Assembly (NCBI RefSeq): GCF_024105665.1 | Contig: NZ_JAAAMK010000003.1 | Span: forward strand, 496,001 to 560,000 | Origin: Aliihoeflea aestuarii | GTDB taxonomy: Bacteria > Pseudomonadota > Alphaproteobacteria > Rhizobiales > Rhizobiaceae | DNA length: 64,000 nucleotides | Direction of reading: 5' to 3' | In this document: positions 36,961-44,911 of the stretch, piece after piece | How the letters are laid out: every line of letters begins with the position of its first letter | How positions within the stretch are numbered: the first letter of the stretch is position 1 | Program-made: the position numbers and the translations under genes | The notes under the pieces: model-generated | Databases searched by the model: none | The model's input: only the letters and a program-made list of their open reading frames with translations | Told to the model about the DNA's origin: nothing

Positions 36961-37080
36961 TCGCGCCCCCTCTGGCCTGCCGGCCATCTCCCCCGCGAGG
37001 GGGGAGATCAGTCTCGTGATCGACACCGCGTAGTTTCCCCACCTGTGGGGGAGATGGCCGGCAGGCCAGAGGGGGCGCGA
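36961..37080. repeat. Bipartite palindromic repeat, family A copy 2
   Basis: Left arm 36961-37009 and right arm 37031-37080 are inverted copies sharing TCTGGCCTGCCGGCCATCTC and the GGGGGAGAT edge. The left arm is almost identical to that of the copy at 7087-7133, but the spacer is shorter (about 21 bases) and unrelated. It lies between the heparinase-like gene and purH, both minus strand. Confidence 0.85.
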
Positions 37081-37103
37081 CGAAGCGGAGGCTTAAGAGA
37101 AAA

Positions 37104-38807
37104 TCATCCCGCCTTTTCGATGCGGGTGAAGCGCCAGGCGACTTCCGGCAGCACGGAGGGGTCGATTTCGACGAGAAGCTGGCGCGAGCGGCGGGGGCCG
37201 CTTATCGCGGCGAAGAACATCGATTCCTCCACCACCGGGGCGACGCCCTCGACCTCGACGGTCCAGATGTCGGTGTCGTTGCCCTTGAGCACGAGTTGTC
37301 CGCGCTCGTTGCGGAAGACGCCGATATCGGGGTGGAGGTGGAAACGGATCTGCACGGTCAGGCCCGGTCCCGGACGCGCCATGCCGTTGCGGTCCGAATA
37401 GAAGCGGTCGGTGCCCTCGAAGATGTCGCCATTGCCGGCGAGCATCAGTTCGCGCTCGTGGATGACGCCGAAGCGGGAGAGATAACCGTCATGGCTGGCC
37501 GAGACGCCATGGATTCCGGGGCTGTCGAAACGCTTGGCACGCACCTTGCGGATCGGCCCGATCAGCGGCGAGCCGACCATGGCGCGCAGGCGGCCGGGCA
37601 AGGTGAAGCGCGCGGAGGACGTGTCGTTGACGGTTGCCGTGGAATGGGCGGCCGTGGAGCGCGACAGGAGCCGGAAATCTTCCGCGCCATAGGAATCGAT
37701 GCCGCAATTGACGATGAAATGGTGCCGCCCGGACGACATCTCGAAGGAGAGACAGCCGGCCTGCGCTTCGTGGCTGACATCGGGCGGGGGCGGTGCTCCG
37801 GTATCGGCGATGATCGTCGTGCCGCCCATCGCAAGCCGGTCGTAGCCGCCATGCGAGGCATGCAGGATCGGCGCGCCGCCTGTGTCGTCGTGGTGGAGGA
37901 TGGCCGCGACGCGGTCGTGGCTGGTCGCGCCCATGCCGTTGAAGCGGGCGAGCACGCCGTCCTGATGGCGGAAGAAGCGCAAAGCGGGCAGCATGCGCTC
38001 GATCGCGCCGATCAGAGCGTCGGGCGGCGCCTCGCCCTGGTTGAAATAGGTCTGGCGCAGCGGCAGGAGGTCGGCCAGAAGCTCGAGGCCGGCGCCCGGA
38101 TTGCGCGAGATATGGATGCCGTCCGGCAATATCTGCCGGTCGAGTTCGAGCGCCAGCGCCTTCGAGACCGCGTGAAGCCGCGCGGGAGAGGAGGGCAGGG
38201 AGAGCGTGGCGAAGACGATCGCGATGCGCGCGCGCACCCGTTCCTCGCCGTCGGGCATCTCCGCGGCGACCGCGCGCAGATAGCGCATCTGCACCGCGAG
38301 CGATTTGAGAAAGGTGCGGTAGGCCGCCATATCCGCGCCGGTCAACACGATCGGCGAATGCTGGAGCCAGGCGATCAGCCGTCGCGCGGTGATATGCGGA
38401 GCCCATGCAGGCGCGGCGATCCTGCGGCCATGAATCGAAATCCACTCCGAGACCAGCGCGCGCGCATTGCCGGCGGCGAGCGTCGTTTCGGCGGCGCGCA
38501 TGTGGCGCAGCCAGCGGAAGCCGTGAAGCGCCTCCTGCCATGCGGCGGGCGCGCGCTCGACGCGGAAGGGCGAAGTGCCGCCCGTTTCCACGACGCTGCC
38601 GGCAAGCGGAAAACGGCCGCGATAGAATTCCCGCGCCGTCGCACCGTCGGCCAACCGCAGATCGGGCGGCGCGATCAGGATGCGCTCGGGCGTCTTGCCG
38701 GAAAAGCGCCAGCGATAGAGAGGCCCCGAACGCAGGCGTCGGCGGGCGCGGCGCCACGCCTCGCTCGCCACGAAGCCCCACAATTGGGGATCGTAGTTCA
38801 ACGCCAT
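37104..38807 (-). CDS. Heparinase II/III family protein
   Basis: A 567-residue protein of the heparinase II/III-like family: an N-terminal alpha/alpha-toroid (about 1-300, with TARRLIAWLQHSPIVLTGAD near 142 and DGIHISRNPGAGLELLADLL near 225) and a C-terminal beta-sandwich (about 310-560, with HHDDTGGAPILHASHGGYDR near 303 and ISGPRRSRQLLVEI at the end). Family members cleave acidic polysaccharides by elimination, but this alphaproteobacterial branch is uncharacterised. No signal peptide is seen. It lies in the conserved htpX-rsmB-hep-purH block, and 210 bases separate it from rsmB. The ATG at 38807 is preferred over a TTG two codons earlier. Confidence 0.85.
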   Translation of the reverse strand: MALNYDPQLWGFVASEAWRRARRRLRSGPLYRWRFSGKTPERILIAPPDLRLADGATAREFYRGRFPLAGSVVETGGTSPFRVERAPAAWQEALHGFRWLRHMRAAETTLAAGNARALVSEWISIHGRRIAAPAWAPHITARRLIAWLQHSPIVLTGADMAAYRTFLKSLAVQMRYLRAVAAEMPDGEERVRARIAIVFATLSLPSSPARLHAVSKALALELDRQILPDGIHISRNPGAGLELLADLLPLRQTYFNQGEAPPDALIGAIERMLPALRFFRHQDGVLARFNGMGATSHDRVAAILHHDDTGGAPILHASHGGYDRLAMGGTTIIADTGAPPPPDVSHEAQAGCLSFEMSSGRHHFIVNCGIDSYGAEDFRLLSRSTAAHSTATVNDTSSARFTLPGRLRAMVGSPLIGPIRKVRAKRFDSPGIHGVSASHDGYLSRFGVIHERELMLAGNGDIFEGTDRFYSDRNGMARPGPGLTVQIRFHLHPDIGVFRNERGQLVLKGNDTDIWTVEVEGVAPVVEESMFFAAISGPRRSRQLLVEIDPSVLPEVAWRFTRIEKAG

Positions 38808-39017
38808 TGCCAAGACCCCGGCCTCCTCATCGCATCCTCGCGATGCCGCCCCGAAACCATCGACGCGCGACCGACGCTTCGGTCAGACCCATGTCGAGGC
38901 TTCCTCCAACTGCAAGATGGTGCCCCGCGCGATGCAACGGGCGCAAGGACGACCGGACGGAATCATAGCTGATTCAATCGTTTGTGCGAAGATCAAATGC
39001 GTTTCAAATTGAAACGG

Positions 39018-40403
39018 TCATGCCGTCGTTTTCAGGCGCACCGCGTAAAAACCGTCGAGACCGGCCAAAATCGGTTCGTCATTCGGCAGGCCAGCCGGTG
39101 TCGTGCGGACGGCTCCATCGTCATCCAGAAACGGGTCCGCGAAGGCAAATTCGCCGGGCCGGATCGGATTGCGCTCAAGACGCGGGTTCTGCGCAAGGGC
39201 GGTTTCGATCATGTCCTCGCCCTCCACCGGATCGAGCGAGCAATTGCAAAACAGGATCGTGCCGCCCGGCTTCACCAGCGTCGCGGCATGGTCGAGCATT
39301 CGGCGCTGAAGGGCAGCGAGGCGCTCGATGTCTTGCGGTGTCTTGGTCCATAAAACATCGGGGTGACGCCGGATCGTGCCGGTCGAGGAACAGGGCGCGT
39401 CGAGAAGCACGGCGTCGTAGGGTTCGGCGGGGCTGTGCTCGAACAAATCCTCGATGACGATTTTGGCCGAAAGCTTCAGGCGGTCGAGATTGGCGGCGAG
39501 GCGTTTGGCGCGGTTCGGGACCTTTTCGATCGCCGTCACCTGCGCGCCGGCCGATGCGAGCTGCGCCGTCTTGCCGCCGGGCGCGGCGCAGATGTCGGCG
39601 ACGCGCAGGCCCGAAATGTCGCCCATCAGCCGGGCGGGCAGTGCGGCGGCCGCGTCCTGCACCCACCATTCGCCATCGGCGTAACCGGGAAGGGCAGATA
39701 CCGCGCCGTCGAAGGAGGCGAGGCGCACCTGACCGGTCGGCAGGACGGTTCCGCCGAGCTTGTCCGCCCAGCCCTGCGCATCCGATTTGACGGTCAGGTC
39801 AATGGCGGCCTCGTGGCGGTGCATGTCGAGGATGCGGCTTGCGTGCTCGTCGCCATAGGCGGAAATGAGGCGCTCAGCGAACCAGTCCGGCGCTTCGACG
39901 GTATTCGCCAGCACGGCAGGCAGTGCGCGCTCCTTGCGCCGCCCGATCTCGCGCAAAATGGCATTGACCAGATTGGCGAAGCGGCGCGTGCGCGGGTCCG
40001 CCTTGGCGTGGCTGACGGCGAGATCGACTGCAGCGCTGTCGGGAATATCCAGGAACAGCATCTGCGCCGCGCCGACATGAAGGATGTGGACCAGCGCCGT
40101 GGCGTTGGCGGGCAGCGGCCGGTCGAGTCGTGCGTCGATGAGCGCCTGAATGGACTGGCGATGGCGCAAAGCCGTCGTCAGGATGGCGCGGACCAGCGAA
40201 CGGTCGCGTGGATCGAGCGCGCGATATTGCGGGTGGCCGTGCTCGTTGTCCGTCAGCCCGTCGAGCGGTGTCTTCGTATCGATCACCGCGCTCAAGATGC
40301 GAACGGCGGCGCGCCGGGCGGCAAGGCCCGGCGCGTCGTCATTTACAGGGGATTGGTCGGGGTTCCTTGCGTGTGGCCGCCTTTTCGAGGCGCTCACGAC
40401 CAC
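39018..40403 (-). CDS. rsmB: 16S rRNA (cytosine-967-C5)-methyltransferase
   Basis: SAM-dependent rRNA methyltransferase, 461 residues. The N-terminal NusB-like domain covers about 25-165 ([35 protein letters not shown]). The catalytic domain includes [16 protein letters not shown] near 255 (SAM), [19 protein letters not shown] near 320 (first Cys) and [16 protein letters not shown] near 377 (nucleophile Cys). The start is a GTG at 40403, overlapping the htpX stop by ten bases, so they are likely co-translated. A second GTG two codons later is also possible. Confidence 0.93.
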   Translation of the reverse strand: MVVSASKRRPHARNPDQSPVNDDAPGLAARRAAVRILSAVIDTKTPLDGLTDNEHGHPQYRALDPRDRSLVRAILTTALRHRQSIQALIDARLDRPLPANATALVHILHVGAAQMLFLDIPDSAAVDLAVSHAKADPRTRRFANLVNAILREIGRRKERALPAVLANTVEAPDWFAERLISAYGDEHASRILDMHRHEAAIDLTVKSDAQGWADKLGGTVLPTGQVRLASFDGAVSALPGYADGEWWVQDAAAALPARLMGDISGLRVADICAAPGGKTAQLASAGAQVTAIEKVPNRAKRLAANLDRLKLSAKIVIEDLFEHSPAEPYDAVLLDAPCSSTGTIRRHPDVLWTKTPQDIERLAALQRRMLDHAATLVKPGGTILFCNCSLDPVEGEDMIETALAQNPRLERNPIRPGEFAFADPFLDDDGAVRTTPAGLPNDEPILAGLDGFYAVRLKTTA

Positions 40404-41332
40404 GGACCCCGCGGGCCGGTGGGATTGTTCGACCAGGGGCCTTCACTGCCAGACGTGGGGCCAGACGACGGGCGGCGCGTAGCTGCCTGCGCAGGGAACT
40501 CGCCCTGCATCTTCATCAGCGCCGCGACGCGGTTCTGCGTGGCCGGATGAGTCGAGAACAGATTGTCCATCTTCTCGCCGGAGAGCGGGTTGATGATGAA
40601 CATATGCGCGGTCGCCGGGTTGCGCTCGGCCTCGTCGTTGCGGATGCGCGGGGCGGCGGACGAAATCTTCTGGAGCGCGGAGGCGAGCCATTCGGGGTTG
40701 CCGCAGATCTCCGCGCCGCGCCGGTCGGCCGAATATTCGCGCGTGCGGCTGATCGCCATCTGCACCATCATGGCGGCGAGCGGCGCGACGATCATGGCAA
40801 CGAGGACGCCGATGATGCCGAGCGGATTGTTGTTGTTGCCGCGAAAGAAGAACGCGAAATTGGCGAGCATCGAGATCGCGCCGGCGATGGTCGCGGTGAT
40901 CGTCATGGTCAGCGTGTCGCGGTTCTGCACATGGGCAAGCTCATGCGCCATCACGCCCGCGACCTCTTCATAGGTCAGGCGGTCGAGCAGGCCGGTGGTG
41001 GCCGCGACCGCCGCGTTTTGCGGGTTGCGGCCGGTGGCGAAGGCGTTCGGCTGGTCTTCGCGGATCAGGTAGACCTTGGGCATGGGCAGTTCGGCCCGCG
41101 CGGCCAGATCGCGCACCATTCCGTAATATTCGGGCGCGGTGCGCTCGTCGACCTCGACGGCGTTGTGCATGCGCAGCACCATCTTGTCGGAATTCCAGTA
41201 GCTGAACAGGTTCATCGCGGCCGCGACGAAGAAAGCGATCATCATGCCGCCGGAGCCACCGATCAGGTAGCCCACGCCCATGAAAAGCGCCGTCATGAAT
41301 GCCAGAAGCATGCCGGTGCGCATGATGTTCAT
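40394..41332 (-). CDS. htpX: Membrane protease HtpX
   Basis: Zinc metalloprotease of the inner membrane that degrades damaged membrane proteins. The 312 residues include four hydrophobic segments (two N-terminal, two flanking about 145-205), the zinc motif [15 protein letters not shown] near 126 and the third ligand in [12 protein letters not shown] near 200. The C-terminal 40 residues are Pro/Ser/Gly-rich. An RpoH-like promoter lies about 50 bases upstream, consistent with heat or membrane-stress control. It is first in htpX-rsmB. Confidence 0.96.
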   Translation of the reverse strand: MNIMRTGMLLAFMTALFMGVGYLIGGSGGMMIAFFVAAAMNLFSYWNSDKMVLRMHNAVEVDERTAPEYYGMVRDLAARAELPMPKVYLIREDQPNAFATGRNPQNAAVAATTGLLDRLTYEEVAGVMAHELAHVQNRDTLTMTITATIAGAISMLANFAFFFRGNNNNPLGIIGVLVAMIVAPLAAMMVQMAISRTREYSADRRGAEICGNPEWLASALQKISSAAPRIRNDEAERNPATAHMFIINPLSGEKMDNLFSTHPATQNRVAALMKMQGEFPAQAATRRPSSGPTSGSEGPWSNNPTGPRGPWS

Positions 41333-41387
41333 CGTCCCGTCTTCCTTTCGTCCTTGGCCGGTCGCAAAGCGCGTCGTCGCCGTCTAT

Positions 41388-41417
41388 ATGATGGGAATAT
41401 CGAACTGTCCTTTCAAT
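41388..41417 (-). promoter_or_regulatory. RpoH (heat-shock sigma) promoter candidate for htpX
   Basis: On the minus strand ATTGAAA, a 14-base spacer, then TCCCATCAT resembles the sigma-32 consensus CTTGAAA-N14-CCCCATNT. It is about 55 bases before the htpX ATG. htpX is a known heat-shock gene in other proteobacteria. Confidence 0.55.
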
Positions 41418-41436
41418 ATTCCACTGCGCGCAGACA

Positions 41437-41646
41437 ATGTCCGACGACCACGACGATCCGATTCCGGCAGAACCGCCCCGCATATTGACCGAGGCGGCCC
41501 GCCGTGCGCTTGCCGAAGCCGAGGCGCGGCGCCGTTCCTACGAAGATGTCGAGGCCGAGAGGCCGACCGAAAAGGGCGGGCGCGGCGGACGCGACCCCGC
41601 CCGTTACGGCGACTGGGAAGTGAAGGGCCGTGCGAGCGATTTCTGA
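41437..41646 (+). CDS. SdhAF4-type succinate dehydrogenase assembly factor (DUF1674)
   Basis: A 69-residue protein of the DUF1674/SDHAF4 family. The N-terminal half is acidic, Pro- and Ala-rich and helical (LTEAARRALAEAEARRRSYE). The C-terminal signature GGRGGRDPARYGDWEVKGRA followed by SDF is diagnostic. Mitochondrial and bacterial homologues bind flavinylated SdhA and protect it until SdhB joins. It would therefore serve the sdhCDAB complex encoded about 21 kb to the left. It is divergent from htpX and followed by a transglutaminase gene. Confidence 0.92.
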   Translation: MSDDHDDPIPAEPPRILTEAARRALAEAEARRRSYEDVEAERPTEKGGRGGRDPARYGDWEVKGRASDF

Positions 41647-41745
41647 CGCAGCGTCAGTGGTTCTGTCGAAATGTGAACCAATGTAAAGGAACGCATCAGC
41701 CGCGCCCGAGTTAGACCGGAAACGCTTTCCGGGAAGGGTTGCGCC

Positions 41746-42621
41746 ATGCTCATACGCCTTGGCTACGAAATCGGGATTTCCTGCCCTCAGTCCACGCCGA
41801 TGGTCGTCTCGCTCGATCTGCATCCCGATCGCCGTGCCGACATTCGCTGGCAAAGCGGCGTCACCTCCCGCCCGATGCTGCCGATGCGCACCTATATGGA
41901 TCAGTTCGGCAATCGCTGCCGCAGACTGGTCGCGCCCGAGGGCGAACTGATCGTGCGCTACGATGCGGTGGTGGAGGATGGCGGCGAGCCGGATATCGTC
42001 GCCGAAGGCGCGGGCGAAGTGCCGATCGACCAGTTGCCGCCCGAAACGCTCATCTACCTGCTCGGCAGCCGCTATTGCGAGACGGATCATCTGAGCGCCG
42101 TTGCATGGAAACTGTTCGGCGAGATGAAACCGGGCTGGTCGCGCGTGCAGGCGATCTGCGACTTCGTCCATGACCGCATCTCGTTCGGCTACGGCTATGC
42201 GCGGTCAAGCCGCTCCGCCAGCCAGGCTTTCGAGGAGCGCGTCGGCGTCTGCCGCGATTTCGCGCATCTGGCGGTCACGCTTTGCCGCGCGCTCAACATC
42301 CCAGCGCGCTACGCGACCGGCTATCTCGGCGATATCAACGTGCCCGCCGATCCCGCGCCGATGGATTTTTCGGCCTGGTTCGAGGTCTATCTGGAAGGCG
42401 GGTGGTATACGTTCGACGCCCGTCACAACATTCCGCGAACCGGCCGCGTCGTGGTTGCGCGCGGACGCGATGCGACCGACGTGCCGATCCTTCATACGTT
42501 CGGACCGCACAAACTGGAAAAATTCGAGGTCTGGACCTACGAGCAGATGGCCGAACCGATGGTCGCCGACCTCCGGCGCGCGCCGCGCACGGCCGACAGC
42601 ACATACAGCCTTTCGGCCTGA
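41746..42621 (+). CDS. Transglutaminase-like family protein
   Basis: A 291-residue transglutaminase-like cysteine protein. The N-terminal beta domain starts LIRLGYEIGISCPQSTPMV, and a linker with DFVHDRISFGYGYARSS leads to the catalytic core. The nucleophile is in EERVGVCRDFAHLAVTLCRA near 170, and the His/Asp pair is probably HDRIS-downstream W(F/Y)EVYLEGGWYTFDARHN near 212. No signal peptide is visible, so it is presumably cytoplasmic, acting as protease or amidase rather than a cross-linker. It stands alone. Confidence 0.88.
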   Translation: MLIRLGYEIGISCPQSTPMVVSLDLHPDRRADIRWQSGVTSRPMLPMRTYMDQFGNRCRRLVAPEGELIVRYDAVVEDGGEPDIVAEGAGEVPIDQLPPETLIYLLGSRYCETDHLSAVAWKLFGEMKPGWSRVQAICDFVHDRISFGYGYARSSRSASQAFEERVGVCRDFAHLAVTLCRALNIPARYATGYLGDINVPADPAPMDFSAWFEVYLEGGWYTFDARHNIPRTGRVVVARGRDATDVPILHTFGPHKLEKFEVWTYEQMAEPMVADLRRAPRTADSTYSLSA

Positions 42622-42641
42622 CCGCTTGCCAAACTCGATGA

Positions 42642-42678
42642 AATAGGAATAAATGCCGTAATGGTATTTATTCCTATT
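42642..42678 (+). promoter_or_regulatory. AT-rich hairpin enclosing the start codon of the thermonuclease gene
   Basis: AATAGGAATAAAT (42642-42654) and ATTTATTCCTATT (42666-42678) pair perfectly over 13 bases, with an 11-base loop that holds the ATG at 42661. The only AGGA near the start is inside the left strand. In the mRNA this would hide the ribosome site in a weak, A-U-rich stem. Confidence 0.6.
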
Positions 42679-43092
42679 CTTATGCTCATCCTGTTGAGTG
42701 CTCCGTCATTTGCAGCGGACATGCCGGGACCCGTTCCGGCAAGTGTCGTGCGGGTGATCGACGGCGATACGGTCGAGGCCGACGCGCATGTGTGGCCGGG
42801 ACATACTGTGCGCGTCTCGGTGCGGCTGCGCGGCATCGATGCGCCGGAACTTCGCTCAAGATGCGAGGCGGAGCGGGTGCTGGCGCAAAAGGCGCGCGCG
42901 CATCTTTCGGCTCTGCTTCAGTCCGGCTCGGTCAGAGTTCGCAACGTCGCGCGGGACAAATTCTTCGGCCGTGTCGTCGCCGACCTGGAGACGGATGCGG
43001 GCGAGGACGTCGCACCTTTGCTGCTGGCGGCCGATCTGGCGCGTCCCTATGCCGGCGGCAGGCGCGCATCCTGGTGCGATGATCCGAATTGA
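42661..43092 (+). CDS. Secreted thermonuclease (SNase-like) family protein
   Basis: A 143-residue staphylococcal nuclease-like protein. A short hydrophobic signal (IPILMLILLSAPSFA then AD) is followed by the OB-fold core: SVVRVIDGDTVEAD near 28 (metal Asp pair), VRLRGIDAPELRSRCEAE near 52 (catalytic Arg/Glu region) and VARDKFFGRVVADLE near 93. Many bacterial members are export-competent nucleases of unclear biological role. The start could be ATG 42661 (inside a hairpin loop) or ATG 42682, seven codons later, which keeps a shorter signal. Confidence 0.85.
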   Translation: MVFIPILMLILLSAPSFAADMPGPVPASVVRVIDGDTVEADAHVWPGHTVRVSVRLRGIDAPELRSRCEAERVLAQKARAHLSALLQSGSVRVRNVARDKFFGRVVADLETDAGEDVAPLLLAADLARPYAGGRRASWCDDPN

Positions 43093-43306
43093 GACAGTGC
43101 GGGTGTTTCGATTCGAAACCTTCGAAATGCGTTACCGGGAAGGATCGAATTTATCGCGCCGCATCAACTCAATAGTAACCTTAATGCTCGGTAAAAATTA
43201 TATTATTCAATAGGATAGGCTCTTATCTCGTGTCCGATGCCCGATCTGGCGTCGTGCGTGCTTTTGCCTCGACATGCGGCCGCAGCGGCCGGCGAGGAGA
43301 GACGAG

Positions 43307-44677
43307 ATGGCACGGGTTTTGAAATCGGCACGAGGCTTTGCGGCGGACAGGCGCGGCAATTTCGCGATCCTGATGGGTGTCGCCCTGTCGGTCCTTGCGA
43401 CCGGTGCCGGTTTCAGCGTCAACACGGCGCAGCTCTTCAACGCCAAATCCGCACTCCAGACCGCGCTCGACGCGGCGGTGACGTCGACGGCGCGCGATCT
43501 GACGACCGGCGTGATCGCGGAAGGGGACGCGCGCGGGTCGATCGAAGCGTTCCTAACCGCGAATGGCAGCGGTCCGTTCGCGCGCGAAGGGGAAGGGGTC
43601 GTGACGCTCGACGAGGTGATCGTCGACCGCAACGCCAAGACCGTCGATGCCACGGCGACCGCCAATGTCGCGCTTGCGTTTCCGCTGTTCGGCGCAGACC
43701 CGGTCCGGCCGGTCAGCGCGCGCACGGCGGCGGTCTATTCGGACCAGAAGGTCGAGGTCGCGATGATGCTCGACGTGACGGGGTCGATGAGCGGGCAGAA
43801 GATTCGTGATCTCAGGGCGGCGGCCCGTATCGCCGTTGAGGCGTTTTTGGGCAATCAGCGTGCGGGATACGAGCGAGTGCGCGTTTCGATCGTGCCATAT
43901 GCCAATTCCGTCAATGCCGGATCGCTTGCCGAAAGCAGTGTGTTCGTCGAGCGCAGTGTGGCGGACCGCAAGGCGGCCCCTGCCAATACTGCCGCAAGGC
44001 CGGTTGCCACGCGGCCCGACAATTGCGCGACCGAGCGCAAGGACGCGCGCTATCGCTACAGCGACGCCGGTCCTGAGTATTCGATGGTCAACCGTGACTA
44101 TCTGATCGACGATTTCATTCGCTATCGCGACGGGAACGACAAAAGCCGAACATGCCCGACTACCGCGATCGTCCCGCTTACCAGCGACAGCGGAAGCTTG
44201 AACCGGGCGATCGACAGCTTCAAGGCGGTCGGCGGCACAGGAGGCCATATCGGCGTCCAGTGGACGTGGTACATGCTTTCTGAGCGGTGGGCAGGAGTTC
44301 TGCCGAGCGCGTCGCGCCCGGCGCGGATTACCGACAACGTCAAAAAATACGCGATCCTGATGACGGACGGCGAGTTCAACCTGTCCTATTTCGACGCATC
44401 GAACTACGGCCAGGTCTATAATGACAACGGCAAGCGGCAGACCCGCGACGAGGCGGTGCGTCTGTGTCGCGAGATGAAGGCGCAGGGGATCGAGATATTC
44501 ACCATCGGATTCGCTTTGGCAGGTGAAAACTCGCATGCGCACCGAACAATGCGCGAGTGCGCGTCAGCCGGAACGCAGTCGTGGCGCTATTTTTTCGATG
44601 TTGCGACGGGTGACGAATTGAAAGTCGCGTTTCGCGACATCGCCGGTACGATCAGCGGGCTTTATATGAGCAAATAG
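43307..44677 (+). CDS. TadG-like pilus assembly protein with VWA domain
   Basis: A 456-residue protein with the TadE/TadG N-terminus: RGFAADRRGNFAILMGVALS, a single membrane segment, and the typical QLFNAKSALQTALDAAVTS repeat. A VWA domain starts near 155 with VAMMLDVTGSMSGQK (MIDAS) and continues to KKYAILMTDGEFNLSYFD near 350. In tad loci, TadG-like proteins anchor to the inner membrane and support Flp pilus secretion. No other tad/cpa gene is nearby, so this is an orphan copy. GAGGAGA supports the start at 43307. A bidirectional terminator follows. Confidence 0.85.
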   Translation: MARVLKSARGFAADRRGNFAILMGVALSVLATGAGFSVNTAQLFNAKSALQTALDAAVTSTARDLTTGVIAEGDARGSIEAFLTANGSGPFAREGEGVVTLDEVIVDRNAKTVDATATANVALAFPLFGADPVRPVSARTAAVYSDQKVEVAMMLDVTGSMSGQKIRDLRAAARIAVEAFLGNQRAGYERVRVSIVPYANSVNAGSLAESSVFVERSVADRKAAPANTAARPVATRPDNCATERKDARYRYSDAGPEYSMVNRDYLIDDFIRYRDGNDKSRTCPTTAIVPLTSDSGSLNRAIDSFKAVGGTGGHIGVQWTWYMLSERWAGVLPSASRPARITDNVKKYAILMTDGEFNLSYFDASNYGQVYNDNGKRQTRDEAVRLCREMKAQGIEIFTIGFALAGENSHAHRTMRECASAGTQSWRYFFDVATGDELKVAFRDIAGTISGLYMSK

Positions 44678-44709
44678 AAAAAGGGCCGCCCTTCGAGGCG
44701 GCCCTTTCG
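44676..44709. terminator. Bidirectional terminator between tadG-like gene and the micro-ORF element
   Basis: Stem GGGCCGCC / GGCGGCCC with loop CTTCGA. The plus strand is followed by TTTCG after the stem, and the minus strand by five T. The T-run is better for the minus strand, so it probably ends the micro-ORF transcript as well as the tadG-like one. Confidence 0.85.
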
Positions 44710-44771
44710 TGTTTCCGTCCGTGGCGCGACCCGTGCGGCAGAAGACTGCCGTCGTTCGCGTCACGCGCCTG

Positions 44772-44840
44772 TCAGGAAGATTGCTTCCCGAAAGGACGAT
44801 CCGCCGGGACCACGCTACGGAACATGGAATCACTCGACAT
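44772..44840 (-). CDS. 22-codon micro-ORF with an unusually complete Shine-Dalgarno
   Basis: On the minus strand CTGAAAGGAGGTGATCCG directly precedes an ATG at 44840. AAAGGAGGTGATCC complements the 3' end of 16S rRNA over about 14 bases, far more than any other gene here. The peptide starts MSSDSMFRSVVPADRPF and ends GKQSS before a TGA at 44772-44774. There is no signal or membrane segment. Upstream is a stem-loop that starts immediately after the MFS gene stop; downstream are a small CGGCAG/CTGCCG hairpin and a terminator with a T-run. This could be a highly translated micro-protein, a leader peptide, or a structured RNA. No family recognised. Confidence 0.5.
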   Translation of the reverse strand: MSSDSMFRSVVPADRPFGKQSS

Positions 44841-44861
44841 CGGATCACCTCCTTTCAGTTC

Positions 44862-44906
44862 GTTGAACACGGCCCCAATGTGGGCGCTTCGAACGGTGCT
44901 GGCAAC
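44862..44906 (-). ncRNA. Predicted structured leader of the micro-ORF
   Basis: Read on the minus strand, GTTG (5') pairs with CAAC (3'), AGCAC pairs with GTGTT, and an inner GCCC-ACATT-GGGGC-type hairpin sits at the top. The structure starts directly after the MFS stop codon and ends just before the AAAGGAGGTGATCC site. Folding was judged by eye only; no known RNA family is assigned. Confidence 0.4.
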
Positions 44907-44911
44907 CCCCG

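Noticed and set aside
44841-44858. GGATCACCTCCTTT on the plus strand as a fragment of a 16S rRNA gene
   Set aside because: Only the terminal 14 or so bases match. Flanking sequence has no rRNA character, and the minus-strand reading as a Shine-Dalgarno before an ATG explains it better.
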